A stretch of 64,000 bases of DNA, taken from positions 9,160,992-9,224,991 of the forward strand of contig NC_134441.1 in the NCBI RefSeq assembly GCF_030867145.1. The letters are read 5' to 3'. The DNA is from Opisthocomus hoazin (lineage: Eukaryota > Chordata > Aves > Opisthocomiformes > Opisthocomidae). The position numbers and the translations under genes are program-made. The notes beneath the pieces are model-generated. The model did not search any database and was not told the origin of the DNA. It saw nothing but the letters and a program-made list of their open reading frames with translations. This document shows, piece by piece, positions 61,342 through 64,000 of the stretch (positions are counted from its first letter, which is position 1; each line of letters opens with the position of its first letter).

Positions 61342-64000
61342 CTGAAAAACAAGCCAGAGAGAGGGGAAAACACACATCAACTCCTGAGCAGCCTTCGCTG
61401 GCACAAAGCCTTTGCCAAGCAAGGCTGGGGGCGAGGGGGCAGTGGTACCTGTGCCCCAGGATGGCAGCAGCCCCTGCCCAGCTGCAGATGCCCACTGCCC
61501 CGCACCACGGCCCCCCGTTCCCCTTCCCGTGGCACAAGGGCCCTCGCGCCCAACGCAGAACCAGCCCCCCACAGCAAGGTAAAACACAGACATCTCTGCT
61601 TCACTTCTGCCCAGTGAAGCACACTGGGCGCTTTTTACTGGAGAGGGAGACTCGTTCACCCGGCGATACGCTCTTTGCTAGCAAAACCTTAGCTGAGTAA
61701 ACAAGGCAATTTTCCTGCTCTAGACACATGGAGAGACTCTTGAAAGGGCCATTTAAAAGGTCAACTTGGCTTCTCGAGCATTTGTTTGCAGTCGCTCCTG
61801 GCCCTCAGGTGCCTGCGAGACAAGTTTCCAGGCACTGAACATCCCCACAGCCCAGCAGAGAAGCCCCTGGCAAACGGCTGTGCTGGCGGGACCAGCGTGC
61901 AGGAGGCAGAGCCATGAGGAGCAGCCACACGCCTGCACCTTCCCCAGAGAAGGGGAGCCAACCCAACACAACTCCCATGGAAAATATTCACCTCTTTGGG
62001 GTCAGCATTTTCCCTGAGTTAACCAGAACCACTCCCCCCCCGCCCCAAAAAAGTTCCTTCGCCACAACCATGAAGAAGAATTTAGTATACATGGGAAAAA
62101 TGATGAAAATGTGTTGTATATTAAAGTATCACTTCTGTGCCATTTGGCTCTGCCTCATTTTTGGGGAAAAGCACACATGGCCAAAAATTACTAACATATT
62201 TCCATCATTTGGGAGTTTACTTCAGAGCTGCAGATAAATAGTACTCGGATAGGTGATTAATTGTCTGCTGTCCCTTCTCATTTGACTGTGAGCAGTGCAG
62301 CAGACAGCATGCAGAAGCCTCTCGCTCCAGCAGGACAACGGGTCCCCACAGCATCGCTCCTTGAAGTGTTGCTCTGCTGGAACTTGTAGCAACGAACACA
62401 AGTTGCTTTCTGGACGGCAGCTCTGCTCACCATTCCAGACTCGAATGGCAGCAGGACAGCACGACAACAGCCCTGAGAAGGCAGCACAGTCTCCGTATCA
62501 CACTCACACTCCCAGCCACTGTGCTGGCAACAGGAGCAATGGTATTTATCTGCCTGTGTGCCAAAAATGCCTGCTGCGTCTGCCAAGAGCCCTGTCATGT
62601 TATACTGTTACTGTACAAGAAAGTAAGGCAGGGCTGGAAACCTAAGTGAAATTTTCATCCTATCTGTTTTCCAAATTCAGGATGGTTAAGGAGCTAAAGA
62701 GATGCAAGCTTTAAGGAGCTAAAGATGCTGAACCAGATCAATTTGCAACAAATCTGGAAAACAGAGCAAGGAGTTTTCAGGCAGCTCTCAGATCCATCAC
62801 ATTAAATGGGCAGCAGCATCCCTCAAGATGAACCTCAGTTTCTTTATCCGTTCTGACTTTGAACTTTTGCCCTAAGCACAGTGGTTGCCAGTGCAGGAGG
62901 AATGGTATCAAACCACTAATAAGAGACTTACCAAAATGGCTTGTTTGCAAATTGCTTTGCTGTGATCGCTGCAAGTTTAGATCCTTGTTGCTAGAGCAAG
63001 AAAACAATCTGGCAGCTCATGGAGGTGCTGTTCTACTCCAAGTATTACAGTCTACAGAAGACAAAGAGGGTCTGGTAATCCTGTGCCGTGGGAGCTCACA
63101 GCTGCTCCCTTCCCTGCACTGCTGCAGTTATTCATTTGCAAGCCAGCCATGCAGGTCCAGGGAGCATGGGAGCTGCCTAGGTGAGCCATAAATCCAGATG
63201 TGAACTAAAAACTCACACAAACCTCACTCGTGCAAAGCAGCACACAGAGCCAAGATCAGATAACTGGCTGACCAGGGGTGCAAATAATTTGTGTAGGACT
63301 CTGCTATTCACAGCAACGATGCCCTTCTTGTCATCAGCAGAGGGAGTTTGCAGTGTTGCCCACGTACAATGCAGCCTGGCTCAAGGACTACCAAGTTTCA
63401 GCTGCCTTGCTGCGGACTAAGCAATCACATGAGCCAATAAAAAAAAAAGAGGCATAATCACTACTCAGTTTTCACCCTCCTGCCAGTGACCTGGCTCCCC
63501 AGTCCCCCCTAGCTCCCCTACCCGGGCCGCCTTCCTTTAGCTCAGACGTGCTTTCCAGGCATGAAAGGCATGCGGGCAGCTCCGGCATTTTCCACGCACA
63601 TCAGAAAAGTAGTGCCTCAGGGCACGTTCTTTCCCAGCTGCACAGCTGACTCCGAGAGCACAACACCACGCAGCTGGAGGCAGCCCCTCGCCTTGAGGCT
63701 TTCCCAAAACACAATGGATTTGGCAGGGGGGACCATCGTGCTTCGACTCGCCACTGCTGCAGCTCGCCTGGCATCCCCCTGGCCCCAGGAACACCTCTGC
63801 CCCGGCAGCCGGGGAAAGGCTCAAGCAGGACGGATTGAGTCTTGGCTCCAGGATCCAGCTGAGCTGCCAAAACAAACAGCTTCCTCCATGGGAGCCCTGG
63901 CCTTTCTGCTCCCCCCACGCCGCACCAAATCCATCTCAGTGCCAAGCAGGAGAAGAGCTGGAATTGCCTCCAAGATCCCGGGATGTGCTTGCTCACACAG
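61342..64000 (-). other. SFRP1: SFRP1 last intron (partial)
   Basis: The region upstream of the last-exon acceptor in gene direction. The preceding exon, expected to encode a CPPCDNE-like stretch and to end in phase 1, was searched for on the minus strand and not found, so the intron extends beyond the window. A GC-rich part (about 61.4-61.6 kb) is followed by AT-richer DNA. A short direct repeat is listed separately. I see no other gene or transposon. Confidence 0.8.
62686..62728 (+). repeat. Direct repeat, 25-bp period
   Basis: TTAAGGAGCTAAAGA followed by GATGC (62686-62705) is repeated 25 bp later as TTAAGGAGCTAAAGATGC (62711-62728), with two bases missing. It is a small recent-looking tandem duplication in the SFRP1 intron. 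Confidence 0.8.

Noticed and set aside
61342..64000. Search for the middle SFRP1 exon
   Set aside because: No minus-strand CPPCDNE-like or HLCASEF-like stretch was found; the exon must lie beyond the window.
1..64000. CR1 LINE, LTR or other bird transposons
   Set aside because: No CR1 3'-terminal repeats of the ATTCTATGA kind, no paired LTRs and no reverse transcriptase motifs were seen; diverged fragments cannot be excluded without a repeat search.
1..64000. CRISPR arrays, operons, bacterial promoters or phage genes
   Set aside because: The window is vertebrate nuclear DNA with intron-split genes; no regularly spaced repeats were seen.

Overview
This is a vertebrate nuclear locus, most likely from a bird. 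Only two coding exons can be supported in 64 kb, and both lie on the minus strand. The first is coding exon 1 of ZMAT4 (2501-2602), which encodes the start methionine and most of the first U1-type zinc finger. The second is the last exon of SFRP1 (coding part 61019-61341), which encodes the C-terminal part of the netrin-like domain. The order SFRP1 then ZMAT4, both in the same direction, is the order I know from human 8p11. The bird assignment rests on the protein sequences, the short distance between the genes (tens of kb, against several hundred kb in human), the low repeat load and the frequent GC-rich stretches. No species can be named.

Layout from left to right. 1-2500 is ZMAT4 intron downstream of the first coding exon. 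2603 to about 20 kb is most simply the intron between that exon and a non-coding first exon. A strong CpG island at about 19.26-20.72 kb has GC boxes, a CCAAT box in minus orientation and candidate splice donors on both strands, so it may be a bidirectional promoter. A second, separate CpG island lies at about 32.56-33.31 kb and also has good minus-strand donors. Sequence alone does not say which island starts ZMAT4. From about 33.3 to 57.2 kb I see no gene, only GC-rich low-information DNA broken by AT-rich blocks that look like candidate conserved non-coding elements.

57.23-61.02 kb is the long 3' UTR of SFRP1. Its distal end is recognisable because the minus strand at 57261-57278 matches what I remember of the end of the mammalian SFRP1 3' UTR. 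61342-64000 is SFRP1 intron; the upstream SFRP1 exons are outside the window.

SFRP1 is a secreted Wnt antagonist and ZMAT4 a nuclear zinc-finger protein. Nothing here links them in one pathway; what they share is a compact regulatory neighbourhood. I found no mobile element, CRISPR array, RNA gene or new gene system. The points most worth following are the orphan CpG island, the SFRP1 3' end and several palindromic or clustered transcription-factor-like motifs. The many long open frames in the GC-rich stretches are judged to be chance.
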